This document shows positions 6,827-12,784 of a DNA stretch of 13,026 nt, piece by piece. Position numbers and translations under genes: made by a program. The notes under the pieces were generated by a model. The model did no database searches. It was not told the DNA's origin and saw only the letters and a program-made list of their open reading frames with translations. Origin of the DNA: Clostridia bacterium (lineage in GTDB: Bacteria > Bacillota > Clostridia > TANB77 > CAG-508). The stretch is taken from assembly GCA_022790685.1 (NCBI GenBank), contig JAAVXQ010000117.1, positions 1 to 13,026 on the forward strand, given 5' to 3'. Each line of letters opens with the position of its first letter. Positions within the stretch are counted from its first letter, which is position 1.

Positions 6827-7318
6827 TTATATTTCTCCTATTTTATATTGTTTTAGATTTATCTTTATTTTTACATCAAAATCTTTTGAAAGTTCTATTT
6901 TTTTATCATCCCATTCAATAATTAATTTATATTTTTTTTCCTCTCTTATGCACTTTGATAATTTGAACAAGGTCTGTGAATTTTCAATTATTTCTCCATT
7001 AGAAATATCTATAATTTTATATTTTATTGGAAAATTATTATTAGAGAAAATAACTTCTATATTGTATAAGAAATCAACTTCATTTATCTTATTTTCTTTA
7101 TAGTTTTTAAGCTTAAAAGTATATTCCATTGGAAAATCTAATTTATTAACAACTCTTTCTACATTTTCAAAACTTTCCAATTCTATTACTGGCTCTGCTA
7201 TACTAGCTTTTCCTTCTTTTAAAAAACTAGTAGCATATTTTGAATTTGTTACTCCTATCATTTGAATTAACAATACTAATAGAAAGATTATTATAATTTT
7301 ATTTTGCGATTTCTTCAT
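6827..7318 (-). CDS. Secreted TasA/camelysin-like protein of the SipW operon
   Basis: 163 aa. The N-terminal signal is KKSQNKIIIIFLLVLLIQM followed by NSKYATSFLKEGKASIAEP; the SKYA(T/S) element is typical of proteins handled by SipW-type signal peptidases. The mature part is beta-rich with a run of alternating hydrophobic strands (PMEYTFKLKNY, YKLIIEWDDKKIEL, VKIKINLKQ), consistent with a small jelly-roll or fibre-associated domain. There is no cysteine pair and no sortase motif. The ATG at 7318 overlaps the end of the signal peptidase gene by 20 bases and has AGGAG 8 bases upstream, so translation is probably coupled. I infer an accessory or anchoring subunit, by position next to sipW and by the shared signal type. 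Confidence 0.72.
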   Translation of the reverse strand: MKKSQNKIIIIFLLVLLIQMIGVTNSKYATSFLKEGKASIAEPVIELESFENVERVVNKLDFPMEYTFKLKNYKENKINEVDFLYNIEVIFSNNNFPIKYKIIDISNGEIIENSQTLFKLSKCIREEKKYKLIIEWDDKKIELSKDFDVKIKINLKQYKIGEI

Positions 7319-7784
7319 TCTTGCTCTCCTTACTTCTACAATAAATTTCTAATACTATAATATATAGTAAATATATAATAGTAATTGGTTTTAACATATA
7401 CAAAATAAAAATTCCACAAACTTTAGAATGAAAAATAACTTTTCCATGTATTTTATCTAAACTTTGAACTTTATCATTTATATTATTGCTATCTCCTTTT
7501 GAAATAAATTCAGTATTATTTATTTCAACAATTCTATGTGTAACAATATAATTTTCATAATCACTATATGTAACAATATCTCCCTTTTCATATTTATTTT
7601 GCTTATCTATTATAATCAGTTCTTTTGGACTAATCGCAGGTTCCATACTCCCACTCATTACTATCAAAAAGCTCTTATCAAATATTGATATTACTTCTTT
7701 TTCTTCAATATATTTTTGATAAACTACATAAATTAATATTGAAATTAAAATTATTAGAATAATTATTTTTATTATTTTTTTCAT
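7299..7784 (-). CDS. sipW: ER-type signal peptidase I (SipW-like)
   Basis: Membrane serine protease (161 aa) that removes signal peptides from exported proteins. It belongs to the S26B/ER-type group: the catalytic serine is in VMSGSMEP (Ser46), and the usual bacterial lysine is replaced by histidine in THRI (His83). The KGDSNNINDK block (Asp98, Asp104) follows, and there are membrane segments at both ends (about 3-22 and 124-146). In Bacillus the related SipW processes TasA and TapA of the biofilm matrix. Here it sits between one TasA-like gene upstream and a second secreted protein downstream, so these are its probable clients. The ATG has AAAGGA just upstream. An attenuator-like structure separates it from the first subunit gene. 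Confidence 0.9.
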   Translation of the reverse strand: MKKIIKIIILIILISILIYVVYQKYIEEKEVISIFDKSFLIVMSGSMEPAISPKELIIIDKQNKYEKGDIVTYSDYENYIVTHRIVEINNTEFISKGDSNNINDKVQSLDKIHGKVIFHSKVCGIFILYMLKPITIIYLLYIIVLEIYCRSKESKNEEIAK

Positions 7785-7846
7785 ACTTTCCTTTCTTTTA
7801 GAAATTAAATTTTAAAGCTGTTATTAAAAATCATATATACATATTT

Positions 7847-7911
7847 AAAAAGCTTTCTACTAAAAATACTTTATAAAATATTCTTAGTAGAGAGCTTTTT
7901 TTGCTCTCTAC
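7847..7911 (-). terminator. Attenuator-like terminator with competing hairpin between subunit gene and sipW
   Basis: AAAAGCTTTCTACTAA (7848-7863) pairs with TTAGTAGAGAGCTTTT (7884-7899) along 16 bp with one non-canonical pair (G-U wobble on the plus strand, A-C mismatch on the minus). On the minus strand U5 follows the stem. A second perfect 9-bp hairpin, GTAGAGAGC (7887-7895) with GCTCTCTAC (7903-7911), lies just upstream in transcription and uses the same bases as one arm of the terminator, so the two exclude each other. It may set the ratio of the abundant subunit to the peptidase. The plus strand has T7 after the stem, so it may also block antisense reads. Confidence 0.7.
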
Positions 7912-7978
7912 ATCAATATATAAGGTTTTCTAAATTGGATAATTAAATGTTTATCATTTTTTATTAAATTTAAATTCT

Positions 7979-8572
7979 CTAAACCTGCATTCCTATAATT
8001 TGTAATACAAATTCATAAGCTAAGTTAGAGCTTGTTCCATTTGCTAAATCAGCATTATCACCAATAACATTTCCAGATGCATCTTTTGTTTCATAAGGCC
8101 ACTGCCATATAACTTTAATTGTTTTGGTTTTTTCTCCGTGAACTGTATCTATATTTCCTATTAGTTCTTTTTCAGCAAGTTCATTTAATGATGTATAAGT
8201 TTTAGAAGTTTGTCCATCCACAACAGCTTTATAAACTAAATTTGTTGGCATATTGGTTTCTTCTGCAACTTTTACTTCATATTTTACTCCTACTTCTGAA
8301 CCAGTAGCATCAATTAAAATATCGAAATCTCCACTAGTTCCTGGAGCAATTTTTCCTTCTACCAAACTTACTTCGTTTGCAGTGTCTACTAATGAAATTC
8401 TTTGCATAGTATCTTTGCTATTATTTGCAACAAAAGACCATTTAGCAATACTTCCTATTCCACCTCCTTTTATCTCTGTATAGTATTTGGCAAATGTATA
8501 ACCAATTACAAATACTAGTAGTACTAGAGCTAAAGTAATAAAAATTCCTAAAGCTCTTTTTCTTTTGGTCAT
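7979..8572 (-). CDS. TasA/CalY (camelysin)-like SipW-dependent fibre subunit
   Basis: 197 aa, first gene of the SipW operon. The signal peptide is basic TKRKRA, hydrophobic ALGIFITLALVLLVFVIGY, then TFAKYYTEI, matching the (T/Y)xAKY cleavage context of TasA-family proteins. The mature domain begins GSIAKWSFVAN and contains EGKIAPGTSGDFDILIDATG, VGVKYEVKV and IKVIWQWPYE, all recognisable camelysin/TasA blocks. In Bacillus relatives such proteins form extracellular biofilm fibres or cell-surface metalloprotease-like proteins; the fibre role here is inferred. The ATG is preceded by AGGAGG with 7-base spacing, the best ribosome binding site in the operon. That site, the extended -10 promoter and the attenuator after the gene all point to high expression. 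Confidence 0.82.
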   Translation of the reverse strand: MTKRKRALGIFITLALVLLVFVIGYTFAKYYTEIKGGGIGSIAKWSFVANNSKDTMQRISLVDTANEVSLVEGKIAPGTSGDFDILIDATGSEVGVKYEVKVAEETNMPTNLVYKAVVDGQTSKTYTSLNELAEKELIGNIDTVHGEKTKTIKVIWQWPYETKDASGNVIGDNADLANGTSSNLAYEFVLQIIGMQV

Positions 8573-8707
8573 GAATCAGCCTCCTTTTATAAAAATATAA
8601 GTTAAATATTTTTTAAACTAATTTAAAAATATTTTAAGGCATAAAATAAACTTTTATATTTAAATTCTACTTTCACAAAAAACACTAATTAATGGTTTGA
8701 TATATTT

Positions 8708-8772
8708 CCGATAGGGGAATCAGATTAAAAATACAATTTTTTAAGTAACTTCTTATGGGGGCAAAAAATAAG
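8708..8772 (-). promoter_or_regulatory. Three consecutive small hairpins with C-rich loops in the leader
   Basis: On the transcribed strand: CTTAT/ATAAG (8752-8756, 8768-8772) with a loop ending in CCCCC; TTAAAAA/TTTTTAA (8725-8731, 8738-8744); and CTGAT/ATCGG (8708-8712, 8719-8723) with loop TCCCCT. The last stem includes a G-U pair that exists only in minus-strand RNA. CCCC loops are striking in such AT-rich DNA and could contact G-rich ribosome binding sites. Confidence 0.4.
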
Positions 8773-8822
8773 CTTAAAAAATATATTTGATTTAATATTT
8801 AATTTTAATTAATTTGGAAATA

Positions 8823-8846
8823 GATAATTTCAAGAACAAAATTATC
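8823..8846 (+). terminator. Hairpin with U-run on the non-transcribed strand of the leader
   Basis: GATAATTT (8823-8830) and AAATTATC (8839-8846) form a perfect 8-bp stem (9 bp with A8822-T8847) followed by TTTTTT (8847-8852) on the plus strand. On the transcribed minus strand the six As come before the hairpin, so it is silent as a terminator in the present orientation. The stem is AT-rich and would be a weak terminator. Confidence 0.45.
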
Positions 8847-8893
8847 TTTTTTAAAGAATTTTAAATAGTTAAAAAATATTTAACTTGTTTGAG

Positions 8894-8922
8894 ATTATAG
8901 CATGGCTTCTTTTGTTTGTAAA
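8894..8922 (-). promoter_or_regulatory. Strong extended -10 promoter of the SipW operon
   Basis: On the minus strand, TTTACA (-35, 8917-8922), a 17-base spacer and TATAAT (-10, 8894-8899) preceded by TGC, giving an extended -10. AT-rich sequence upstream, including the palindrome TATAAAATTTTATA (8941-8954), could act as an UP element. A 7-bp dyad, CTTCTTT (8906-8912) and AAAGAAG (8920-8926), straddles the -35 and is a possible operator. Transcription would start near 8886-8888. Confidence 0.8.
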
Positions 8923-9045
8923 GAAGTTTTTTATTTTTTTTATAAAATTTTATAATCCTTTATTAATCTCAAAACCTTCAAACCTTTAGAATATTAGGAA
9001 AAACCGTGTATTTTAAAATTTAATTTTTTTTACTAAAATTTTAAA

Positions 9046-9072
9046 AAAAATATCACAAAAAGTGATATTTTT
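9046..9072 (-). terminator. Bidirectional intrinsic terminator after the YihY-family gene
   Basis: AAAAATATCAC (9046-9056) pairs with GTGATATTTTT (9062-9072) around a five-base A loop. On the minus strand a long U-run follows (complement of 9043-9050). It abuts the stop codon at 9073 and separates the housekeeping operon from the SipW promoter region. Confidence 0.88.
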
Positions 9073-9939
9073 CTATATAGAACTTAATTTTTGATCTAAT
9101 AATTTTATATTTTTTTTATTAAAATATATGCTATTAATTTCTGCTCCTAACAAAATTATATATATACAAACATACATCCACATCATTATAAGAATTATAT
9201 TTGATAAACTTCCATACATATTAGTAAATCCTTTAAAGATATCTACATATACAGAAAATAGTAATGATGAAATATACCATCCAACCGATGAAAAAAGTGC
9301 TCCAGGAATTTGATATTTTAATCCAATTTTTTTATTTGAAACTATTTTATATAAAAAAGCAAAAATCAAAAATAATATGAAAATCGTAAATAGAAATCTT
9401 AGTTTTAATATATATGAAGTTATAAGCGTTAAAAGCTTAAATTTTCCATTTATCATTTTATGAATACTATTTCCAAATACTAATATAATTAGTGCCATTA
9501 TAACAATTATTATAAAAATAAATGTATATATAACTCCCTGAATTCTTATCCAAATTTTAGTGGTATTTTTTTCAGTATTATATATTTTTCTAAATCCCTT
9601 ACAAAGTGAAAAAAAACCTTTTCCTGCAGACCATAATGCAACAACTGCAGATAAAGATATTGTACCAAAAGATTTAGAATAAACCTCGTCTATTATTCCT
9701 ACCACAAACTCATAGGTTACATTTGGTATAAATTCTTTTAAGCTAAAAAATATTGTAGCTTCATCAATATTTGTATATCTTACCAAGCTTAAGAAAAAAA
9801 TTATACATGGAATAAAAGATAATATTGTAAAAAATGCACATTCTGCAGCATATTCACTTATATTATCATCATTAAGTTTATTTATAATGTTTCTAATTTT
9901 TATATAATTACTATTTAAGAGCTTTTTTAAAATGCTCAT
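9073..9939 (-). CDS. YihY/virulence factor BrkB family inner-membrane protein
   Basis: 288 aa with about six transmembrane segments: AFFTILSFIPCIIFFLSLV, LSAVVALWSAGKGFFSLC, VIYTFIFIIIVIMALIILVF, LFTIFILFLIFAFLYKIV, the GALFSSVGWYISSLLFSVYV block and a last helix. The C-terminal signature YGSLSNIILIMMWMYVCIYI ending in LLGAEIN is diagnostic of the family. The name RNase BN once used for these proteins is now considered wrong; the real function is unknown, with transport or envelope roles suggested. The ATG at 9939 has AAGGGG about 9 bases upstream. It is the last gene of the long operon and has a terminator directly after its stop. Confidence 0.9.
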   Translation of the reverse strand: MSILKKLLNSNYIKIRNIINKLNDDNISEYAAECAFFTILSFIPCIIFFLSLVRYTNIDEATIFFSLKEFIPNVTYEFVVGIIDEVYSKSFGTISLSAVVALWSAGKGFFSLCKGFRKIYNTEKNTTKIWIRIQGVIYTFIFIIIVIMALIILVFGNSIHKMINGKFKLLTLITSYILKLRFLFTIFILFLIFAFLYKIVSNKKIGLKYQIPGALFSSVGWYISSLLFSVYVDIFKGFTNMYGSLSNIILIMMWMYVCIYIILLGAEINSIYFNKKNIKLLDQKLSSI

Positions 9940-9981
9940 ATAAAAATTCCCCTTAGTAGTTTTAATTTTAAAAGATAAAAT

Positions 9982-10190
9982 TTATCTTTCTATAATTTCT
10001 CGACTTCTTTTTTCTTGTATGGCTTTTTGAAAAGATTCATCCATTTTTCTACACAGTTTACGGAATCCTTTTCTATGTTTTTTCGTCCTAAATAAAGTCT
10101 TAGTAGTTATTTTTTATCTGCACTTGGAATATATATTGTTGCTACTGCCCTGCTAATTACAAATCTATATATTGTTCTTATTTTTCCCAA
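9982..10190 (-). pseudogene. Small basic protein gene split by a one-base frameshift
   Basis: A TTG (10188-10190) with AAGGAG 6-7 bases upstream starts a frame, GKIRTIYRFVISRAVATIYI..., that stops after 27 codons at 10107-10109, directly after a run of six As. Adding one A would let it continue as ITTKTLFRTKKHRKGFRKL and run to TAA at 9982-9984, giving 69 aa rich in Lys and Arg. The span is 209 bases, one short of a multiple of three. The ribosome binding site overlaps the stop of the UDG-like gene, so it is placed as a coupled operon member. I recognise no family. It is either decayed or a homopolymer consensus error. Confidence 0.55.
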
Positions 10191-10200
10191 TTTTTTCTCC

Positions 10201-10875
10201 TTAATTCACAGTAACCGTTTTTTTGTTATTTATCTGCTTTTTTATATATCTAATGTCTTCTATTGCTTTATCAATATTAAATCTGCCATTACCAACTGGA
10301 TAATATACAGAATAAAATTTATATTCCTTTGAATTTATTTCATGTAAAAATAGCTTTTTTCTACATTTAGAAACAGATATTTTCTCATTTAAAACAATTG
10401 AGCTAACTTGATTTCCAAATAAAACTATTACTTTTGGATTTATTATTTCTATTTCTTTTTCTAATAAATTTAAATATTCTTTATAAACACTATTTGGAAG
10501 TTCTCTTGCATCTACTTGAGTACATTTTCCTAAATTCGTTATAAAATATTTATGTTTTTTCACATCATTATATACTTCTTCAGCAAAATCTTCTGTCCAT
10601 TCATTTGGCTTTATATTCTTAATTATTCTATAAATTTCTTCATCCATTAAATCTAATCTATAAAATAAATCCCAAATATTTTTTGTTCCTATCCAAGGCG
10701 ATTTTCTACCCTTCCATTCTTTTGAAGAAGCAATATTTCTTCCAGTTGGATTCATAAAAACAAAACATATATCTGGATTTTCTGTGTCTCCACCATTATA
10801 AATTGAATCTAATTCTTTTGCTCCATATTTTTCTTGAAGTTTATTATATTTTGGTATTAAATCTTCTACTTTCAT
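10201..10875 (-). CDS. Uracil-DNA glycosylase-superfamily protein
   Basis: 224 aa with the layout of the UDG fold: a first loop MNPTGRNIAS (41-50) where UDGs carry the water-activating motif, an aromatic-rich WIGTKNIWDLFYRL, the TNLGKCTQVD block (113-122), the core strand PKVIVLFGNQVSS (147-159), and a late loop YYPVGNGRFN (191-200) where UDGs have the HP(S) DNA-intercalating motif. The family excises uracil or other damaged bases. Here the usual catalytic residues are altered, so the substrate is uncertain and it may be a UDG-like protein of different function. The ATG has AGGAG 8 bases upstream and lies 11 bases after the RdgB-like gene, with which it is surely co-transcribed. Confidence 0.78.
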   Translation of the reverse strand: MKVEDLIPKYNKLQEKYGAKELDSIYNGGDTENPDICFVFMNPTGRNIASSKEWKGRKSPWIGTKNIWDLFYRLDLMDEEIYRIIKNIKPNEWTEDFAEEVYNDVKKHKYFITNLGKCTQVDARELPNSVYKEYLNLLEKEIEIINPKVIVLFGNQVSSIVLNEKISVSKCRKKLFLHEINSKEYKFYSVYYPVGNGRFNIDKAIEDIRYIKKQINNKKTVTVN

Positions 10876-10886
10876 GAAGTTTTCTC

Positions 10887-11492
10887 CTATTTTTTTATAT
10901 TATCTAGAATAAATTTTACTACACTATCATCATTACTATTTTTCTTACTATATTTCTTCTTTTCCTCATCTGTTATTTCTACAAAATATTTATTAAATTC
11001 TGGCAAAATACTAATAGAATCTAAAGGATATCCTTCATTTATTATTTTACTTGGTGTACTGACAAAATAAAAATGGTCTTTACTCCATGTATATTTTTCT
11101 ATATTACCACCATCGCATATTACCATACCATATACCCATTTTGCTGTTAATTTTTCTCCATATTCTTTTACTAGACTAGTATAATATTCTATCATTTCAG
11201 TATCAGTAAGTTCTTTCCCCTTTACTCTTCTTACATATGTTCCTGGTTGTTTATCTTCTGGTAATTCTTCTATAAATAAGCTATTATCCATTCCTATTGT
11301 TGGTATATTTAATATATCATAGTATGATTTTGCCTTGATATATGCATTTTCAAGTGCATCTTTTCCATTTTCATTTATATCTAATTTAAAGTCTAAATCA
11401 TTTATTGTAATTAATTCAATCCCATTTTCTTCTAATGCTTTTTTATACTTTCCTACTTTTGCTGGATTTGTTGTTGCAAATAAAACTTTCAT
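10887..11492 (-). CDS. RdgB/HAM1-like non-canonical purine NTP pyrophosphatase
   Basis: 201 aa, within the family's length. Members hydrolyse dITP, XTP and ITP to monophosphates, cleaning the nucleotide pool. The N-terminal (T/S)xNxxK motif is TTNPAKVGKY (7-16). The metal-binding helix is GKDALENAYIKAKSYY, and the active-site loop is GMDNSLFIE (67-75, normally DDSGLE), followed by QPGTYVRR (82-89; family consensus PGxYSxR). The C-terminus lacks the usual SHR ending, so it is a divergent branch and substrate preference should be tested. The ATG has AGGAG upstream. It lies 35 bases after the HAD gene and 11 before the UDG-like gene. Confidence 0.8.
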   Translation of the reverse strand: MKVLFATTNPAKVGKYKKALEENGIELITINDLDFKLDINENGKDALENAYIKAKSYYDILNIPTIGMDNSLFIEELPEDKQPGTYVRRVKGKELTDTEMIEYYTSLVKEYGEKLTAKWVYGMVICDGGNIEKYTWSKDHFYFVSTPSKIINEGYPLDSISILPEFNKYFVEITDEEKKKYSKKNSNDDSVVKFILDNIKK

Positions 11493-11527
11493 TCCTTAGT
11501 TCTCCTAACTTTTGCTATTTTATAATT

Positions 11528-12271
11528 TTATTTTTCTAAATATTTTAATATATCTGCTACACTTACAAAAATTTTACTAGCTACTTTTTTTACATCCTCC
11601 TCTGCAGTTTCCATAGAGTATCCTTCATACTCCATTATCATTTGAATATCATTTCTCGCATCACCAATAGTAGCTACATCTTCTTTTTCTATATCTAATA
11701 TTTCTATTAATTTTTTTATGGAATTTTCTTTTCCAGCATTTTTTGAAATGATATCTACTATTACAAAACTTTTATCATCATAATATCTTCCTGGAAAATT
11801 TGAATGTGCTTTAGCACTATCTTTAAATATACTATTTACTTCATCTTCGATTTCTTGTGCTAAATTATAATCTGATGTTTTTATTCTTATTTTTAGAAGC
11901 TCTTGATGATAATATTCCACTTTATCATCGTCATCATAAAAATGTATTTCTATATTTTCTTTTGTTTTTAGATATTCTATTATTTTATCTGAAATATTTG
12001 ATAGAATAGGCTCTTGATAAAGCTTTCTCATATTACTATCAAAAATTGCTGATCCGTTATTTGAAATAATATAATCAAATGGAATATGATATTGTTTTAT
12101 TACCTTACTAACACTTGTTTTGCTTCTTCCTGTGACAATTACAAATTTTCCACCTAAGTTTCTATAAATTTCAATAGCTTCTACATTTTTTAACATACCT
12201 TCTTCTGTTATAAATATTGTACCATCATAGTCACTAAATACTATTTTCTTTTTTAATTTATCTATCATCAT
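11528..12271 (-). CDS. Cof-type HAD-family phosphatase
   Basis: 247 aa from the chosen start, cytoplasmic, haloacid dehalogenase fold with a C2B (Cof-type) cap. Motif I is FSDYDGT (nucleophile Asp14, acid Asp16), motif II VTGRS (46-50), motif III the lysine in NAGKENSI (about Lys181), motif IV IGDARND (202-208). Relatives dephosphorylate sugar phosphates, nucleotides or cofactors such as pyridoxal phosphate; the substrate cannot be read. I chose the ATG at 12269-12271 because GAGGT lies 7 bases upstream. The ATG 30 bases earlier (12301) has no ribosome binding site and lies inside the 38-aa gene. The TGA of that gene overlaps this ribosome binding site, suggesting coupled translation. Confidence 0.87.
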   Translation of the reverse strand: MMIDKLKKKIVFSDYDGTIFITEEGMLKNVEAIEIYRNLGGKFVIVTGRSKTSVSKVIKQYHIPFDYIISNNGSAIFDSNMRKLYQEPILSNISDKIIEYLKTKENIEIHFYDDDDKVEYYHQELLKIRIKTSDYNLAQEIEDEVNSIFKDSAKAHSNFPGRYYDDKSFVIVDIISKNAGKENSIKKLIEILDIEKEDVATIGDARNDIQMIMEYEGYSMETAEEDVKKVASKIFVSVADILKYLEK

Positions 12272-12281
12272 TTTCAATACC

Positions 12282-12398
12282 TCAATTTTTATTGTTTCCA
12301 TATACTTCTGAAGCCAATGGTTCTAAAAAATAAATTAATGTATCATCAGTTTTAAATTCCACAGCATCCCATTTTAATCTTTTAATATAAGATAACAT
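12282..12398 (-). CDS. Unrecognised 38-aa small protein
   Basis: ATG at 12396-12398 to TGA at 12282-12284, beginning MLSYIKRLKWDAVEF and ending EVYGNNKN. GAGGAG lies 8 bases upstream. The start codon overlaps the preceding cupin gene's stop as TAATG, and its stop overlaps the next gene's ribosome binding site, so it fills the gap in the operon exactly. It has an amphipathic basic start, an acidic middle and no transmembrane segment. I know no family. The spacing supports real translation, though it could also serve mainly to couple translation between its neighbours. Confidence 0.6.
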   Translation of the reverse strand: MLSYIKRLKWDAVEFKTDDTLIYFLEPLASEVYGNNKN

Positions 12399-12784
12399 TA
12401 AATTTTCTCCTCAAGCATTTTATGTTGTTCTGGATACCATTCTGGTGTGCAAGGCATAACAATTTTACAATTAGCCTCCCAAAAATATATTTCTCCTTTT
12501 TCAATTAAAATGACATCACCTTTTTCAAAACTTACTACTTCATCTTTTTTATTTAAAGTACCATTTCCGTCTATTACATAAATAAGTTCTTTACATTTTT
12601 CATTTACACAATAACCATTATCAGGGTATCTACCTGTAATTATTGCTGTAGCACAATTTATATCTGGGTCGTTTAGAGGATATTCTAAAACTTCACAGTT
12701 ATCACTATTATTAAATTTTTCTGCGTCACTTAATTTAACTTTTTTTATTCTTTTTTCCCTTCTATATATATCTTGTGTTTTCAT
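12398..12784 (-). CDS. Cupin-fold protein
   Basis: 128 aa. The second half forms a single cupin barrel: GYCVNEKCKELIYVIDGNGTL (motif 1 region, about 57-77), then VSFEKGDVILIEKGEIYFWEA (motif 2 region, about 84-104) and the tail MPCTPEWYPEQH. The metal-binding histidines of classic cupin motif 1 are replaced (cysteines at 59 and 64, no HxH), so a metal-dependent activity is doubtful and a sugar- or small-ligand-binding or regulatory role is possible. The ATG at 12784 has only a weak ribosome binding site and overlaps the upstream gene by 23 bases, suggesting translational coupling. The stop overlaps the start of the 38-aa gene. Confidence 0.78.
   Translation of the reverse strand: MKTQDIYRREKRIKKVKLSDAEKFNNSDNCEVLEYPLNDPDINCATAIITGRYPDNGYCVNEKCKELIYVIDGNGTLNKKDEVVSFEKGDVILIEKGEIYFWEANCKIVMPCTPEWYPEQHKMLEEKI

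Larger units (their letters stand above)
8599..8886. repeat. 21-bp inverted repeats bounding the SipW operon leader
   Basis: AAGTTAAATATTTTTTAA (8599-8616) is the exact reverse complement of 8869-8886. After one unpaired A (8617), CTA (8618-8620) pairs with TAG (8866-8868), giving 21 bp with a single bulge around a 245-base interior (8621-8865). The outer end coincides with the predicted transcription start, and the inner end is about 15 bases from the ribosome binding site. The arms are AT-rich, which lowers but does not remove significance. Confidence 0.75.
8573..8887 (-). promoter_or_regulatory. Long structured 5' leader of the SipW operon
   Basis: About 310 nt lie between the predicted transcription start (near 8886-8888) and the ATG at 8572, with no credible ORF. 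Its two ends are inverted repeats (8599-8620 and 8866-8886). Inside are a hairpin at 8823-8846 and three successive small hairpins at 8708-8772, two of which show C-rich loops on the transcribed strand. I matched it to no riboswitch class I know. It fits either an invertible control segment or a structured regulatory leader. Confidence 0.6.

Noticed and set aside
8253..8483. Plus-strand open frame inside the TasA-like subunit gene
   Set aside because: It is a shadow of a well-supported minus-strand gene; there is no ribosome binding site.
8573..8887. Known riboswitch in the SipW leader (cyclic-di-GMP and others considered)
   Set aside because: I could not find the conserved core bases of any class I know; only generic hairpins and the inverted repeats are supported.
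12272..12301. Earlier ATG for the HAD phosphatase at 12301
   Set aside because: It has no ribosome binding site, overlaps the 38-aa gene, and adds ten residues not part of the HAD core; GAGGT supports 12271.
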